Assembly: GCF_042681745.1 (NCBI RefSeq)
Contig: NZ_JBHUGF010000010.1
Span: 1,364,001-1,428,000, forward strand
Direction of reading: 5' to 3'
Length of the DNA stretch: 64,000 bases
Origin: Saccharibacillus nicotianae
GTDB taxonomy: Bacteria; Bacillota; Bacilli; Paenibacillales; Paenibacillaceae
Below the pieces are notes generated by a model. It was not told the origin of the DNA and made no database searches. It was given only the letters and a program-made list of their open reading frames with translations. Shown here piece by piece: positions 52,643-61,993 of the stretch (the first letter of the stretch is position 1; each line of letters starts with the position of its first letter). A program made the position numbers and the translations under genes.

Positions 52643-53653
52643 ATGAAAAAAATAAGTACGCATTTAATCAAAGAAATCAATCTAAGCAATGTACGCCGGG
52701 TGATGAAAGATATCGAAGTAGGCACCAAACCGCAAATCGCTGAATTGACTCAATTGAGTGTAGTGACGATCAACTCGCTCATAAAAGATTTAGTAGAGCA
52801 AGGTGAGATTGCGGAAGACAAAATGATTCCTTCTAACGGTGGACGACCTGCTTTGACCTATCGTTATAATTATGATTTCAGTATGGCATTAGTGATCTAT
52901 ATGAATGTGAAGCAAGGCAAAGATACTATTTCAGCCAGCGTTATCAATTTACGTGAAGATATTTTGGAAAAACAAGAATATCATATGCCGATCTTTGAGC
53001 GTACAAGCTTTTATGAAATGATTGACTATTATCTTGCTCGTTATCCTGCTATTAAAGTAATTGGAGTAGGTATTCCCGGTCAAGCGGTCGACGGACAGAT
53101 CATTGTGAGTAGTCATCCTAATTTGCAAGGGGTACGAATGAGTGAAGATATCCAATCTCATTTTGGGATTCCTGTTGTTTTGGAGAATGATATCAATGCC
53201 GCGATTACCGGCTATTATGTTAAACATGATTCACCACAAGACCAATGTATAGTAGGCATGTATTTTCCAGAAAAATATTGTCCCGGTATGGGTATTCATC
53301 TGAATGGACAATTAATCAAGGGGAAACAAGGCATGGCAGGAGAGATCAAGTTTCTGCCGATTGAGATTGATTGGGAAAGCGATCTGAGCAAAGAAACATT
53401 TATTGAAACGCTGTGTCAGTTGGTACAGACGACCAATGCGATTCTAGCACCGCAACAAATAATTATGTACCAGAGTTATATTGGGGAAGCAGAGTGGCAT
53501 CCTTATTGGGAAACTTATCAATTGAAGCGCTCTATGCCTTCGTATCCTGAACTGATTTTTCTAGATTCATTCCATGATGACTTTGAAATAGGAATGAAAT
53601 GGTTAACGCTCAAAGCTTTAGAACCTTTTTTGTCGCATATTCCTAATATTTAA
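52643..53653 (+). CDS. ROK-like winged-helix transcriptional regulator without the zinc motif
   Basis: A 336-residue regulator. An N-terminal winged helix (about 12-75: KPQIAELTQLSVVTINSLIKDLVEQGEI, then NGGRPALTY) precedes a ROK-type domain (about 80-300: VIGVGIPGQAVDGQII, FGIPVVLENDINAA, GKQGMAGEI). Two normal ROK features are absent: the DxGxT phosphate loop and the CxCGxxGC zinc site after GxAGE. It is therefore a sensor, not a kinase. It precedes an MFS transporter by 145 bases, which it probably represses. RBS AGGAAAGG. Confidence 0.85.
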   Translation: MKKISTHLIKEINLSNVRRVMKDIEVGTKPQIAELTQLSVVTINSLIKDLVEQGEIAEDKMIPSNGGRPALTYRYNYDFSMALVIYMNVKQGKDTISASVINLREDILEKQEYHMPIFERTSFYEMIDYYLARYPAIKVIGVGIPGQAVDGQIIVSSHPNLQGVRMSEDIQSHFGIPVVLENDINAAITGYYVKHDSPQDQCIVGMYFPEKYCPGMGIHLNGQLIKGKQGMAGEIKFLPIEIDWESDLSKETFIETLCQLVQTTNAILAPQQIIMYQSYIGEAEWHPYWETYQLKRSMPSYPELIFLDSFHDDFEIGMKWLTLKALEPFLSHIPNI

Positions 53654-53656
53654 GTG

Positions 53657-53684
53657 CTCTCATTACCCAATGAGAGTATTTTTT
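53657..53684 (+). terminator. Terminator after the ROK-like regulator
   Basis: An 8-bp stem (53657-53664 with 53669-53676) with a four-base loop and six T. Confidence 0.8.
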
Positions 53685-53798
53685 ATATACAATGTAGAAT
53701 CATATTGACAGTCGATGCTCTGTATTGCATACTTAATAAATAATCTTTATTAAGTATATTTATTTTGTTATAAATAGTGAATATGAAGGAGTTATATT

Positions 53799-55022
53799 GT
53801 GATGGCGACTTGGTTTTTGATTGTTATTTATCTTGCTTTTATCAGTCTAGGCATTCCAGATGCATTACTTGGTTCAGCATGGCCAGTGATGTATCCGCAA
53901 ATTGGGGCTTCTCTTGAATCGGCGGGTCTTATATCTATGATTATTGCCGCAGGTACAATTGTATCCAGTCTAGCGAGTGGAACGATTATTCAGAAATGGG
54001 GAACCGGTCAACTTACATTATTTAGCTGTGCGTTAACGGCTAGTGCTCTGCTAGGATTTTCATTTGCACCTTCATTATTATGGTTGGTTCTATTAGCGAT
54101 TCCATTAGGGCTTGGTGCAGGAGCTGTAGACGCTGGGCTTAACCATTATGTAGCTAATCATTACAAAGCTCATCATATGAGCTGGTTGCACTGTTTCTGG
54201 GGAGTAGGTGCAATGACAGGGCCTATTATTATGTCTTATTTTATTGCCAAACATGGATCTTGGCGTGAAGGCTATTCGACCGTATCTATGATTCAATGGG
54301 GATTGGTTCTGATTCTACTGGTTACATTACCTCTCTGGAAAAAGGTATCGATGCTTCAACAATCCAAAGCCGAACCTAGCGACATATCTGATCCATCAGA
54401 CCTATCAACAACGGATACGTCTACAAATACGAATTCCAAAAAAGTTCATCCGATCCGTATCAAAGGTGTGAAGATGACCTTAATCGCTTTTCTATTCTAT
54501 TGTGGAGTAGAATCAACCGTTGGCTTATGGGGTGCTAGTTATCTTGTAGGTGCCAAGTCAATGACTGCTGAAACAGCCGCTTTGTGGGTGTCTTTATATT
54601 ATGGTGGAATTACTGTAGGTCGATTGATTACAGGCTTTATTACGTTAAAAGTCAATAATCGTATTTTGATTCTGGCAGGTCAGATCATCGCAGTGAGTGG
54701 AGGAGTGATGATGTTACTTCCTTTACCTGATATCGCGAGTATGATCGGTTTGATTTTGATCGGTATAGGCTTTGCGCCGGTGTATCCAGGCTTAATCCAT
54801 GAAACACCACATCGCTTCGGTAAAATCAATTCTGCTCAACTGATTGGTTACCAGATGGCAGTTGCTTATACAGGAACAACCTTTTTACCACCGCTTTTTG
54901 GTGTTTTAGCTTCACAGTGGAGTATTCAGTTATTTCCTATTGTCGTGCTGATCTTTATAGTAGCGATGCTGTTAAGCTCTGAATCTGTTAATATGGAAAT
55001 CCAAAAAAGACAATCAAAATAG
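53799..55022 (+). CDS. MFS transporter, probable sugar permease
   Basis: A 407-residue major facilitator protein with 12 membrane segments and a Ser/Thr-rich central loop (about 185-220). The start is GTG 53799 (7 bases after AAGGAG) or ATG 53802. The pattern LGIPDALLGSAWPVMYPQIG and YGGITVGRLITGF resembles FucP/BsYfkF-type permeases. Placed after a ROK-like sensor, so sugar uptake is likely but the substrate is unknown. A 49-residue peptide gene follows 15 bases after the stop. Confidence 0.88.
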   Translation: MMATWFLIVIYLAFISLGIPDALLGSAWPVMYPQIGASLESAGLISMIIAAGTIVSSLASGTIIQKWGTGQLTLFSCALTASALLGFSFAPSLLWLVLLAIPLGLGAGAVDAGLNHYVANHYKAHHMSWLHCFWGVGAMTGPIIMSYFIAKHGSWREGYSTVSMIQWGLVLILLVTLPLWKKVSMLQQSKAEPSDISDPSDLSTTDTSTNTNSKKVHPIRIKGVKMTLIAFLFYCGVESTVGLWGASYLVGAKSMTAETAALWVSLYYGGITVGRLITGFITLKVNNRILILAGQIIAVSGGVMMLLPLPDIASMIGLILIGIGFAPVYPGLIHETPHRFGKINSAQLIGYQMAVAYTGTTFLPPLFGVLASQWSIQLFPIVVLIFIVAMLLSSESVNMEIQKRQSK

Positions 55023-55037
55023 AAAGAAGGGAGTATT

Positions 55038-55187
55038 ATGTTACTCATTTCAGGATTAATTCTATGGATATTATTACGTATTGTCATTTTACTCGGTGCT
55101 AGTTATGCAGCAACAGATAAAGTCCCAGATATAGACAAGAAGAACGCTACACCCGATGATCCATTTGCTTATTTATTTCCTTTATAA
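55038..55187 (+). CDS. 49-residue putative membrane peptide, coupled to the MFS gene
   Basis: A short reading frame with a good ribosome site (AAGGGAG, 7 bases before the ATG) placed 15 bases after the MFS stop. The product begins MLLISGLILWILLRIVILL, one membrane helix, followed by a polar tail (DKVPDIDKKNATPDDPF) ending in YLFPL. I do not recognise it. A role as a small accessory subunit or regulator of the transporter would fit the position. Whether it is translated is unproven. Confidence 0.6.
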   Translation: MLLISGLILWILLRIVILLGASYAATDKVPDIDKKNATPDDPFAYLFPL

Positions 55188-55295
55188 CAAAGCTCTTTAT
55201 TATAGAATTTTTTTTCAAATGTCTAGTAAGCTATCTTTCTTATAAATACCTTTGCTATATTAGTAATCGGTATACAAAAGAAAGGAGCTACATAT

Positions 55296-55958
55296 ATGTG
55301 TGCATTATATCAGAATCAAACAGCTGTTTTTTTAGGAGATAGTATTACATTTGGTTATGAATTAAAAGAAGGAGAACAAGCATATCCTGCTTTAGTTAGC
55401 AAAAGCTTAGGTTTGAGTTCTTATGAAAATCACGGAATTTCTGGAAGCAGTGTATCTAGTGGCGGATGGGAACCGATGTGTGAACGATATCAACATATGA
55501 ATAAACACGCAGATATCATCTTTTTTATGGGAGGTCGAAATGATTTCTCATCAGTAGAAAATGAATTTGGAGATATAAATACTTCTGCTGACGATACACA
55601 TACTTTTTATGGGGCTTTAAAACATATTGCTGAGGGACTTATTCAATATTATCCTGATCGCTTAATTATCTTTTTGACTCCACCTCATGGATCAAGCGAT
55701 ATGGTACCTGAATATTTACCGAACAGAACAACAGGTAAAATGTATAGCGATTATGTTCAAGCTATACGGGAAGTCGCTTCGCTCTATTCTTTTCCTTGTT
55801 GCGACCTATGGAATACAGCAGGGATTCAGCCTCTACTAGAAGTTCACAAAAATATGTATTTTACAGGAGAAAACGGTATACCTGACGGACTACACCCTAA
55901 TCAAAAAGGGCATGAACGATTAGCCAATCGTATCATCGGATTTATGAACACCTTATAA
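55296..55958 (+). CDS. SGNH/GDSL-type esterase
   Basis: A 220-residue cytosolic hydrolase of the SGNH fold. Block I FLGDSITFGYE (catalytic Ser), block III GGRNDF (Asn; the family norm is GxND) and block V DGLHPNQKGHERL (Asp and His) are intact; SGSSVSSGG is the block II Gly region. No signal peptide, unlike the CE12 enzyme at 13170. It could deacetylate sugars or be a lysophospholipase or thioesterase; the context does not decide. RBS AAAGGAG. Confidence 0.88.
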   Translation: MCALYQNQTAVFLGDSITFGYELKEGEQAYPALVSKSLGLSSYENHGISGSSVSSGGWEPMCERYQHMNKHADIIFFMGGRNDFSSVENEFGDINTSADDTHTFYGALKHIAEGLIQYYPDRLIIFLTPPHGSSDMVPEYLPNRTTGKMYSDYVQAIREVASLYSFPCCDLWNTAGIQPLLEVHKNMYFTGENGIPDGLHPNQKGHERLANRIIGFMNTL

Positions 55959-55976
55959 AAGAATACGTTATAACTT

Positions 55977-56004
55977 AAAGGCTGATCATCCTATCAGCCT
56001 TTTT
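55977..56004. terminator. Bidirectional terminator shared by the SGNH and TetR genes
   Basis: A 10-bp stem (55977-55986 with 55993-56002) whose right arm contains the TetR stop codon. Confidence 0.8.
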
Positions 56005-56590
56005 GCGTTGAATGTAATATATGAAGTCCGCCCATCACAATTGGAACTACACGTTCAGCCAGATCAGATGGAGATTGTTGCTGATTATTTTTTTTCCATT
56101 GATAAGCCGCTCCATATATTGCCCAACTGATCATCGTAGCCGCCGTTGTTAATGTGTTTTGATCTGCATGAGCGTGTTCTTGCGTAATTAATTGGAGTAT
56201 AAATTTCTCTAGCTGGGTCCTGATATTTTCCTCCATGATCGCAGATACAGAATCGTATTTTTTGATACATGTCATACTTGAATCGTGGTATTCACATAAA
56301 GCCATAACTAGCTCGTAAATCATTTCTTCTGTCAAATTAATATGACTGTCTACTTTACGAATAACCAATTGCAAAAAAGTATCCGATAGCATCGTTTCCA
56401 GTAGTGCATATTTATCTGGAAAATGAGCATAAAAGGTTGCCCGATTAATAGTAGCTTGTTTGGTAATATCACTAATCGTTATGGTATCAAAGTCCATACT
56501 GTGAAGCTGTTGTAAAAAGGAGTCCAAAATCAACTGTCTTGTACGAATCACACGTGGATCATTGGGATTAGGAGAAAGAATACTTGCCAT
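55994..56590 (-). CDS. TetR/AcrR family repressor
   Basis: A 198-residue regulator with an N-terminal TetR helix-turn-helix (about 15-60: RQLILDSFLQQLHSMDFDTITISDITKQATINRATFYAHFPDKYALL) and an all-helical ligand domain. It is divergent from the second Old Yellow Enzyme gene, with 193 bases between them containing palindromes. By analogy with NemR, which controls an OYE in E. coli, it should repress that enzyme and respond to electrophiles; this is inference. Confidence 0.92.
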   Translation of the reverse strand: MASILSPNPNDPRVIRTRQLILDSFLQQLHSMDFDTITISDITKQATINRATFYAHFPDKYALLETMLSDTFLQLVIRKVDSHINLTEEMIYELVMALCEYHDSSMTCIKKYDSVSAIMEENIRTQLEKFILQLITQEHAHADQNTLTTAATMISWAIYGAAYQWKKNNQQQSPSDLAERVVPIVMGGLHILHSTQKG

Positions 56591-56694
56591 CAGTATACAC
56601 CACTTTCGATTCAGTTGTTGTTTATTGTTATTATAAACGTAGTCTATTGTGGCAACAAGTAATTAGAAAGATAAACAACAATATGGATGATCTG

Positions 56695-56753
56695 TTGCTT
56701 AAGCAAAATAACGCAAACATTGTTGGTTGTAGAGCCTATCAAAGCTTGATAGG
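56695..56753. promoter_or_regulatory. Candidate repressor operators before OYE copy 2
   Basis: Two palindromes: TTGCTTAAGCAA (56695-56706, perfect 12-bp) and CCTATCAA-AGC-TTGATAGG (56735-56753, perfect 8-bp arms). The second lies 18 bases before the ribosome site of the OYE gene. They are the best candidates for sites of the divergent TetR regulator. Confidence 0.5.
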
Positions 56754-56783
56754 ATCGATGTATACCAATCAGGAGGTGCTATT

Positions 56784-57908
56784 TTGAACAATCAACAACA
56801 ACAAACTTATTCAACAGAAGCTTTATTTCAACCATATACACTAGGTAAACTAACCCTACCTACTCGAATCGTGATGGCACCTATGGGTCGTCTGTTCTCG
56901 ATCAATGGGGTACCTGGAGAAGATGTAGCTGCTTATTACCGTCGCCGGGCTGAAAAGGGAGTCGGGCTTATCATTACAGAAAGTACAAATATCGATCATC
57001 CTGCGGTGATCAGTGAACCTAATATCCCTAATTTTTATGGAGAAGAAGCTCTACAAGGATGGACGGAAGTAGTACGTCAGGTACATGAAGCAGGCGGAAA
57101 GATATTCCCTCAATTCGGTCATATGGGGATTGCTCGTCCAGCCGGTTCTTTACCACATCCTGAAGCACCATCTATCGCTCCATCCGGGCTTGATCTAGAA
57201 GGTAACCTTGTTACTGAACCGATGACTCAACAAGAGATAGACGATGTTATTCAAGACTTTGTCGATGCCGCTGTACAAGCGCAAAAGCTTGGATTTGATG
57301 GTATAGAGATTCATGGAGCACATGGTTTTTTGATCGACCAATTTTTCTGGGAGAAAACCAATCAGCGTACCGATCGCTACGGTGGAGATTTTATCAAGCG
57401 TGCTCAATTCGCTGTCGAAATTATTCAACGTGTACGGGCTGAAGTAGGCGAAGACTATCCGATAGCGATTCGTTTGTCTCAGTGGAAAATGAGTGATTAT
57501 CAAGCCAAACTATTCGATACACCTGAACAACTGGGTCAATTTCTAGATGTGTTGGTTGAAGCAGGTGTCGATATCTTTGACTGCTCGACACGCCGCTTCT
57601 GGGAGCCTGCTTTTGAAGGATCAGACCTTAGTCTAGCAGGATGGGTGAAGAAGTTAACAGGCAAGCCAACAATCACTGTCGGTTCTGTAGGATTAGACAG
57701 TGATTTTACAACGCTATACAGTGAAGGAACAGGATCAGAAAAAAAAGATATCAATGGTTTATTAGAACGTCTAGAAGCTAATGAGTTCGATCTGGTCGCT
57801 GTAGGACGTGCGCTGATTAGTGATCCTGATTGGGCGATCAAAATACGTGAAAATCGTACCGAAGAATTACACAATTTCACACCTGAATCGTTAACAACAT
57901 TGATCTAA
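56784..57908 (+). CDS. Old Yellow Enzyme, NADH:flavin oxidoreductase (copy 2)
   Basis: A 374-residue FMN-dependent ene-reductase. TTG at 56784 follows AGGAGGTG. It has IVMAPMGRLFS, QFGHMGIARPAG, GIEIHGAHGFLIDQFF, NQRTDRYGG, and AVGRALISDPDW. It is a close paralogue of the gene at 23584. An insertion (EGTGSEKKDINGLLERL) sits at the same place as the copy 1 insertion. The divergent TetR gene suggests inducible detoxification of electrophiles. Terminator downstream. Confidence 0.93.
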   Translation: MNNQQQQTYSTEALFQPYTLGKLTLPTRIVMAPMGRLFSINGVPGEDVAAYYRRRAEKGVGLIITESTNIDHPAVISEPNIPNFYGEEALQGWTEVVRQVHEAGGKIFPQFGHMGIARPAGSLPHPEAPSIAPSGLDLEGNLVTEPMTQQEIDDVIQDFVDAAVQAQKLGFDGIEIHGAHGFLIDQFFWEKTNQRTDRYGGDFIKRAQFAVEIIQRVRAEVGEDYPIAIRLSQWKMSDYQAKLFDTPEQLGQFLDVLVEAGVDIFDCSTRRFWEPAFEGSDLSLAGWVKKLTGKPTITVGSVGLDSDFTTLYSEGTGSEKKDINGLLERLEANEFDLVAVGRALISDPDWAIKIRENRTEELHNFTPESLTTLI

Positions 57909-57981
57909 AGATACTGATTTAACATTATGATTATTGCTAATCATAGAATGATATGTATAACATAAGCTCAAAATTGATATC

Positions 57982-58022
57982 AAAAAAAGCGTTCTTCATT
58001 TCTAGTGAAGAACGCTTTTTTG
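57982..58022. terminator. Bidirectional terminator between OYE copy 2 and GH18
   Basis: A 16-bp stem (57982-57998 with 58006-58022) with A and T runs at its feet. Confidence 0.85.
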
Positions 58023-58025
58023 GTT

Positions 58026-59108
58026 TTACATATTTTTGTTTGACTTCACCAGACCTGCTTGTACTGCTTGCCAGAATTGCTCATCTTCCATACCGATCGC
58101 ATACATTGATACACCAGCGAGTTGATATTTTTGAACAAGCTTTGTTTTCTGCGTGATACTTACTTTATCTTCATACCATACTTGATGCTGATCGCCATTG
58201 TTGTCGGTATAGCGGGCAATCATAGAACCAGAAGCCTGATCCCGTTTACCTGCAATATGTTTTTTTGCCAGGAGTGTAGTGGTTTTTTTCCAGGGAAGCA
58301 TCACATTAGCATCATTATGTGATGCTTGAGTTTGCGTAACATTCCAGTCATTTCCGTATGCAGGTAGTCCCATTAATATTTTAGATGAAGGGACTTGTTT
58401 TACCGCAAAAGCAAGCGAAGATTCAATCCAGGGTTTCCCAGCAGAAGAACCAGGTTCGCTCCATACGCCATGTTCATCATAGGTCATCACCTGTAGCAAG
58501 TCGGCTGCTTTACCAATAGCCTGATAATCATACGCACCCGACCATCCGTCTTCTGGATCATCTTGATCTTTGGCAGGCACTGACACCATCGTTTTGAATC
58601 CATTCGCTTTCATTACTTTCGCTGTATCACGTACAAAGGCACTGAGTGCATCACGATCTTCTGGAACAAGAGATTCAAAATCCAAATTAACTCCGCTATA
58701 CTGATTTTGTTTGACCGTTTGTAAAAGACCAGCAATTAGTTTTTTGCTTGCTGCTTGATTTGTTAATACTTGATGAGCCGCTTTAGGATCCCAATCGGTT
58801 TCACCATAGTTAGAAACAAGTGCAAAGGTTTGTATATTCCATTTGTTAGCTTGCTGAACAGCTTGTTTAGGAATACTTCCAACCAGATTGCCTTTTGCAT
58901 CTATATTTAGCGTATCAGTGGACATTTGATTCATATAGCTATGATATTTGGTAAACGTTTCTGGCGATGCGTCTGTATAATAGCCGAGCACTAAAGGTTG
59001 GGGTTGCGCTACAGATGTAGTCTTACGATCAGCCGCCCATACAGAACCTATACTGAGAACGACTATACAGATTAATACTAATACCATCACACTACTTTTT
59101 CTGAACAT
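58026..59108 (-). CDS. Secreted GH18 glycoside hydrolase (spore/cell-wall type)
   Basis: A 360-residue secreted TIM-barrel enzyme. ATG at 59108 is chosen because GGAGGGA lies 7 bases upstream; the in-frame ATG at 59123 overlaps that site. Signal peptide about 1-26 (ends VWAAD). The GH18 motif reads YSGVNLDFESL (DxE with catalytic Glu), preceded by the expected SxGG-like strand. YDEHGVWSEPG and LMGLPAYGNDW are typical of the YaaH/YdhD/SleL branch, which cuts peptidoglycan or chito-oligomers. No LysM domains are present. Downstream of the amidase on the same strand, so the two may act together on the cell wall. Confidence 0.88.
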   Translation of the reverse strand: MFRKSSVMVLVLICIVVLSIGSVWAADRKTTSVAQPQPLVLGYYTDASPETFTKYHSYMNQMSTDTLNIDAKGNLVGSIPKQAVQQANKWNIQTFALVSNYGETDWDPKAAHQVLTNQAASKKLIAGLLQTVKQNQYSGVNLDFESLVPEDRDALSAFVRDTAKVMKANGFKTMVSVPAKDQDDPEDGWSGAYDYQAIGKAADLLQVMTYDEHGVWSEPGSSAGKPWIESSLAFAVKQVPSSKILMGLPAYGNDWNVTQTQASHNDANVMLPWKKTTTLLAKKHIAGKRDQASGSMIARYTDNNGDQHQVWYEDKVSITQKTKLVQKYQLAGVSMYAIGMEDEQFWQAVQAGLVKSNKNM

Positions 59109-59160
59109 AGTTTGTCCCTCCATGAGTATGAATAGGGATCGTATATTTTAACGATACAAC

Positions 59161-60552
59161 TTATTTGATATTCAAATATTCTTTAAGCCCTGCAACGATC
59201 GCTTCAGCTACTTTATTTTGAAATTCATCTTGTACCATAATCGCTTCTTCTGTTTTGTTGGTCAAAAATCCAATTTCAAGCAATGCTGCTGGCATTGTTG
59301 TTTTGCGAATTACCAGATAGTTGGCTTGCTTGGAATTGCGATCTTTAAAGCCGGTAGCTGCAAGTACATGTTTTTGAATAATATCAGATAACAATTTGCT
59401 TCGCTTGGTATCGGCATAGAAGGTTTCGGTTCCACTAGCATCTTTGTTAGGAGCAGCATTACCATGAATCGATAAGAATACATCGGCATTAGCATCTTCA
59501 GCAATTTTGACCCGACTGTCTAATGGAATAAATGTATCATCCGTACGTGTCATAATCAGATCGATTTTAGGTTCCTTTTTGAGCAAAGCAGCTACTTTAT
59601 TACCTACATTAAGCACTACATTTTTTTCAAGTACACCTGTAGCTCCGATACCGCCGGAATCAGTATCTCCATGTCCTGGATCGATAATAACTACTTTTTT
59701 GCCATTAGAACCAACAGGTTTGGTAGTTGCACTTGTATTTAGATCGACAAATGTTAGATCATTTTGCTGATACAATTTGTACGTTTTACTTTGATTCAGA
59801 TCAATCACAATACGCACTTGAGCAGGCTGGCTACTGAATACAGAGTAACGAATCTGCTTTACATCTGCTGATCCAGTAACAGGGATCGTTCCAATTTCCC
59901 CTTGTTTTAATTCGGTTCCTTGCAAGAATCCTTTACCAAAAGCTGTACTCGGGAAATCAATAACGATCCGATTCGGATTCGTCAGTACCGAGTCGACGGG
60001 CTTGACTTGACCACTAGACGAAATCATTAAGCGATTATCGCTATAACTAATACCTTCGATCGTTGTATTGTTAGGATCAGGGATAGAACCGTTATTGGTA
60101 TCCGGGCCAGCAGATACTTTTTCCAAAAAGACTGTTTTGGATGTATTGTCCCATTTTACTTTCAATCCCATCTGCGTTCCTACAAAGCGTAAAGGCACAT
60201 AGGTCGTATTGGATTTCATAAATGGAGCCTGTTCTAATACAACATCACCACTGGTAGCATCTGCTTTAGATTGACCTACCGTTAGCTTGATCGTGGCAGC
60301 AGTGTTAGAGATCGTGATAAGTTGATCGGATTGTTTCCATTTTACTTTGTAGCCTAATTTTTCAGAGATCACTCGAATAGGAACCATCGTTGTCTGATTC
60401 GTGATCATGACATCGCCAGCACCTTCCACAGGTTGATTATCTAGCATGATTTGTGTAGAAGCAGCTTGAGTCGTCGAAGGGAAGAGAATAAAAAAGCTCA
60501 TTATCATCGCAAAAGCTATCGTTATCCATACATTTCGTTGATTTCGGTTCAT
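59161..60552 (-). CDS. N-acetylmuramoyl-L-alanine amidase with Cu-amine-oxidase-N and AMIN domains
   Basis: A 463-residue secreted cell-wall hydrolase. Signal peptide about 1-30 (ends TQAAS). A copper amine oxidase N-terminal-like domain (about 32-148; MVPIRVISEKLGYKVKWK) is followed by an AMIN domain (about 168-270; NRIVIDFPS) and Amidase_3 (about 288-463). Zinc and catalytic residues: His in IDPGHGDTDSG, Glu in GVLEKNV, His in FLSIHGNAA, Glu in LEIGFLTN. This architecture is common in Paenibacillus. It precedes the GH18 gene by 52 bases. Confidence 0.93.
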   Translation of the reverse strand: MNRNQRNVWITIAFAMIMSFFILFPSTTQAASTQIMLDNQPVEGAGDVMITNQTTMVPIRVISEKLGYKVKWKQSDQLITISNTAATIKLTVGQSKADATSGDVVLEQAPFMKSNTTYVPLRFVGTQMGLKVKWDNTSKTVFLEKVSAGPDTNNGSIPDPNNTTIEGISYSDNRLMISSSGQVKPVDSVLTNPNRIVIDFPSTAFGKGFLQGTELKQGEIGTIPVTGSADVKQIRYSVFSSQPAQVRIVIDLNQSKTYKLYQQNDLTFVDLNTSATTKPVGSNGKKVVIIDPGHGDTDSGGIGATGVLEKNVVLNVGNKVAALLKKEPKIDLIMTRTDDTFIPLDSRVKIAEDANADVFLSIHGNAAPNKDASGTETFYADTKRSKLLSDIIQKHVLAATGFKDRNSKQANYLVIRKTTMPAALLEIGFLTNKTEEAIMVQDEFQNKVAEAIVAGLKEYLNIK

Positions 60553-60664
60553 CGTTATCTCATCTTCTTTCCGGTTAGAATAGTGCTCACTTATGTATAT
60601 TCGGTTTTACCCACTTAAAAGGTTAAACTCACGTAAGGAAAAAAAGTTTCTCTAATGCAAAAAT

Positions 60665-60714
60665 AAAAAAAGCTATTATCTATTTCTCTATAACAGAGAG
60701 AGTCGATAATAGCT
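60665..60714 (-). terminator. Terminator of ctaB
   Basis: A 10-bp stem (60671-60680 with 60705-60714) followed on the minus strand by six T. Confidence 0.8.
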
Positions 60715-60739
60715 CAAATCATTAGAACAATTGTCTAGT

Positions 60740-61651
60740 TTAAGCGATCAAACAGTACGCAATAATCATTAAGAAAATGATTGTAATATGATTGATCGAG
60801 AAGATAAACATTTTGTGTGACCATTTTTTGTTTTCGTATTTTTTAAATGTAGATACACTTAGAATCAACCATGCCAGTGTAACAACAAATGATACGAGTG
60901 TGACATAAGGACTTAATGTCCAGAATAAGAAACTTGAGAACAACAGTAACACGATATATACATTGGTCTGAATATACGTACGTTTGATTCCTTTAACAAT
61001 CGGAAGCATAGGCACGCTTGCTGCTTTGTATTCATCAAATCTGCGAATCGCAATACCATAGAAATGCGGCATCTGCCATAGTAACATTGTTACGACAAGT
61101 GCCCAAATTTCGAAATGCCCTAAATCTTGTGAAATCGCACACCAACCGATTAATGGAGGAACCGCTCCTGACAGGCTACCCACTTCAGTGTTATACACAG
61201 TTGTACGTTTGGTCCACATGGTATAAGGGACAACATAAAGAAAAAGTCCCAAGATACCGAATACAGCCGCCATTGGCGTAGCCATATACAATACAATAGC
61301 ACCCAAAATTGTCATCGTAAAACCGATAATCAAACCTACTTTGGTATCTACTTGACCGGTAACTGTCGGACGGGTTCGGGTTCGTTCCATAATCGCGTCG
61401 ATATCCCGATCATACAAGTTATTAAATGCTCCTGCGGAAGCGATAATCAAAGTCGAACCCACCATAGCGAGAATAATTGGTACAATCTGTCCCCAGACGG
61501 ATTCATTAAATACATAAAGTGCCATACATAGACCAGCAATAACAGCAATCAGATTAGATTTTATAATACCGACTTTAATTGTATCAAAAAAAGCTTTTGG
61601 TATTGAACTGTACTCCACTGTAATGTTAGACTGCGCACTATTATTCATCAT
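60740..61651 (-). CDS. ctaB: Protoheme IX farnesyltransferase CtaB
   Basis: A 303-residue membrane prenyltransferase that makes heme O for cytochrome oxidases. Nine membrane segments; the first Asp-rich motif is NNLYDRDIDAIMERTRTRP and the second lies in RRFDEYKAASVPMLP. It matches the CyoE/CtaB family at full length. No other cytochrome oxidase assembly gene (ctaA, ctaC-F) is adjacent, so it appears as a lone copy here. Confidence 0.95.
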   Translation of the reverse strand: MMNNSAQSNITVEYSSIPKAFFDTIKVGIIKSNLIAVIAGLCMALYVFNESVWGQIVPIILAMVGSTLIIASAGAFNNLYDRDIDAIMERTRTRPTVTGQVDTKVGLIIGFTMTILGAIVLYMATPMAAVFGILGLFLYVVPYTMWTKRTTVYNTEVGSLSGAVPPLIGWCAISQDLGHFEIWALVVTMLLWQMPHFYGIAIRRFDEYKAASVPMLPIVKGIKRTYIQTNVYIVLLLFSSFLFWTLSPYVTLVSFVVTLAWLILSVSTFKKYENKKWSHKMFIFSINHITIIFLMIIAYCLIA

Positions 61652-61993
61652 TATTATCTACCCATTTCTATATAATTAAAATTTTATACTATATAATGTA
61701 GTAATTATATCACTGTTTATAGTAGGTGAATTCTGTAACTTGACTTCGTTAATAATAATGTCATTTAAATGTGAACAATTTTAGAACACTTAGTAATTGA
61801 ATTGTGAAAAATACATCGATATGATACAAGTCATATCTATTAAAAGTAGCCTAAATGACTAGCAGAAGCAATCAAAATAACCTTTTCTAAAAAAAGAATT
61901 GACTTTCAAAACGATTTAAGCGGGGACTTGACACCTATATGGTATATTAAAATAGATTTGCTTAAATGATTTTATTTATTTTGGAGGTCTATT
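61652..61993. other. 342-base gap between ctaB and the pentapeptide-repeat gene
   Basis: AT-rich divergent region. TTGACA is present at 61928-61933, but no well-spaced -10 box could be fixed. No gene or repeat could be supported. Confidence 0.4.
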
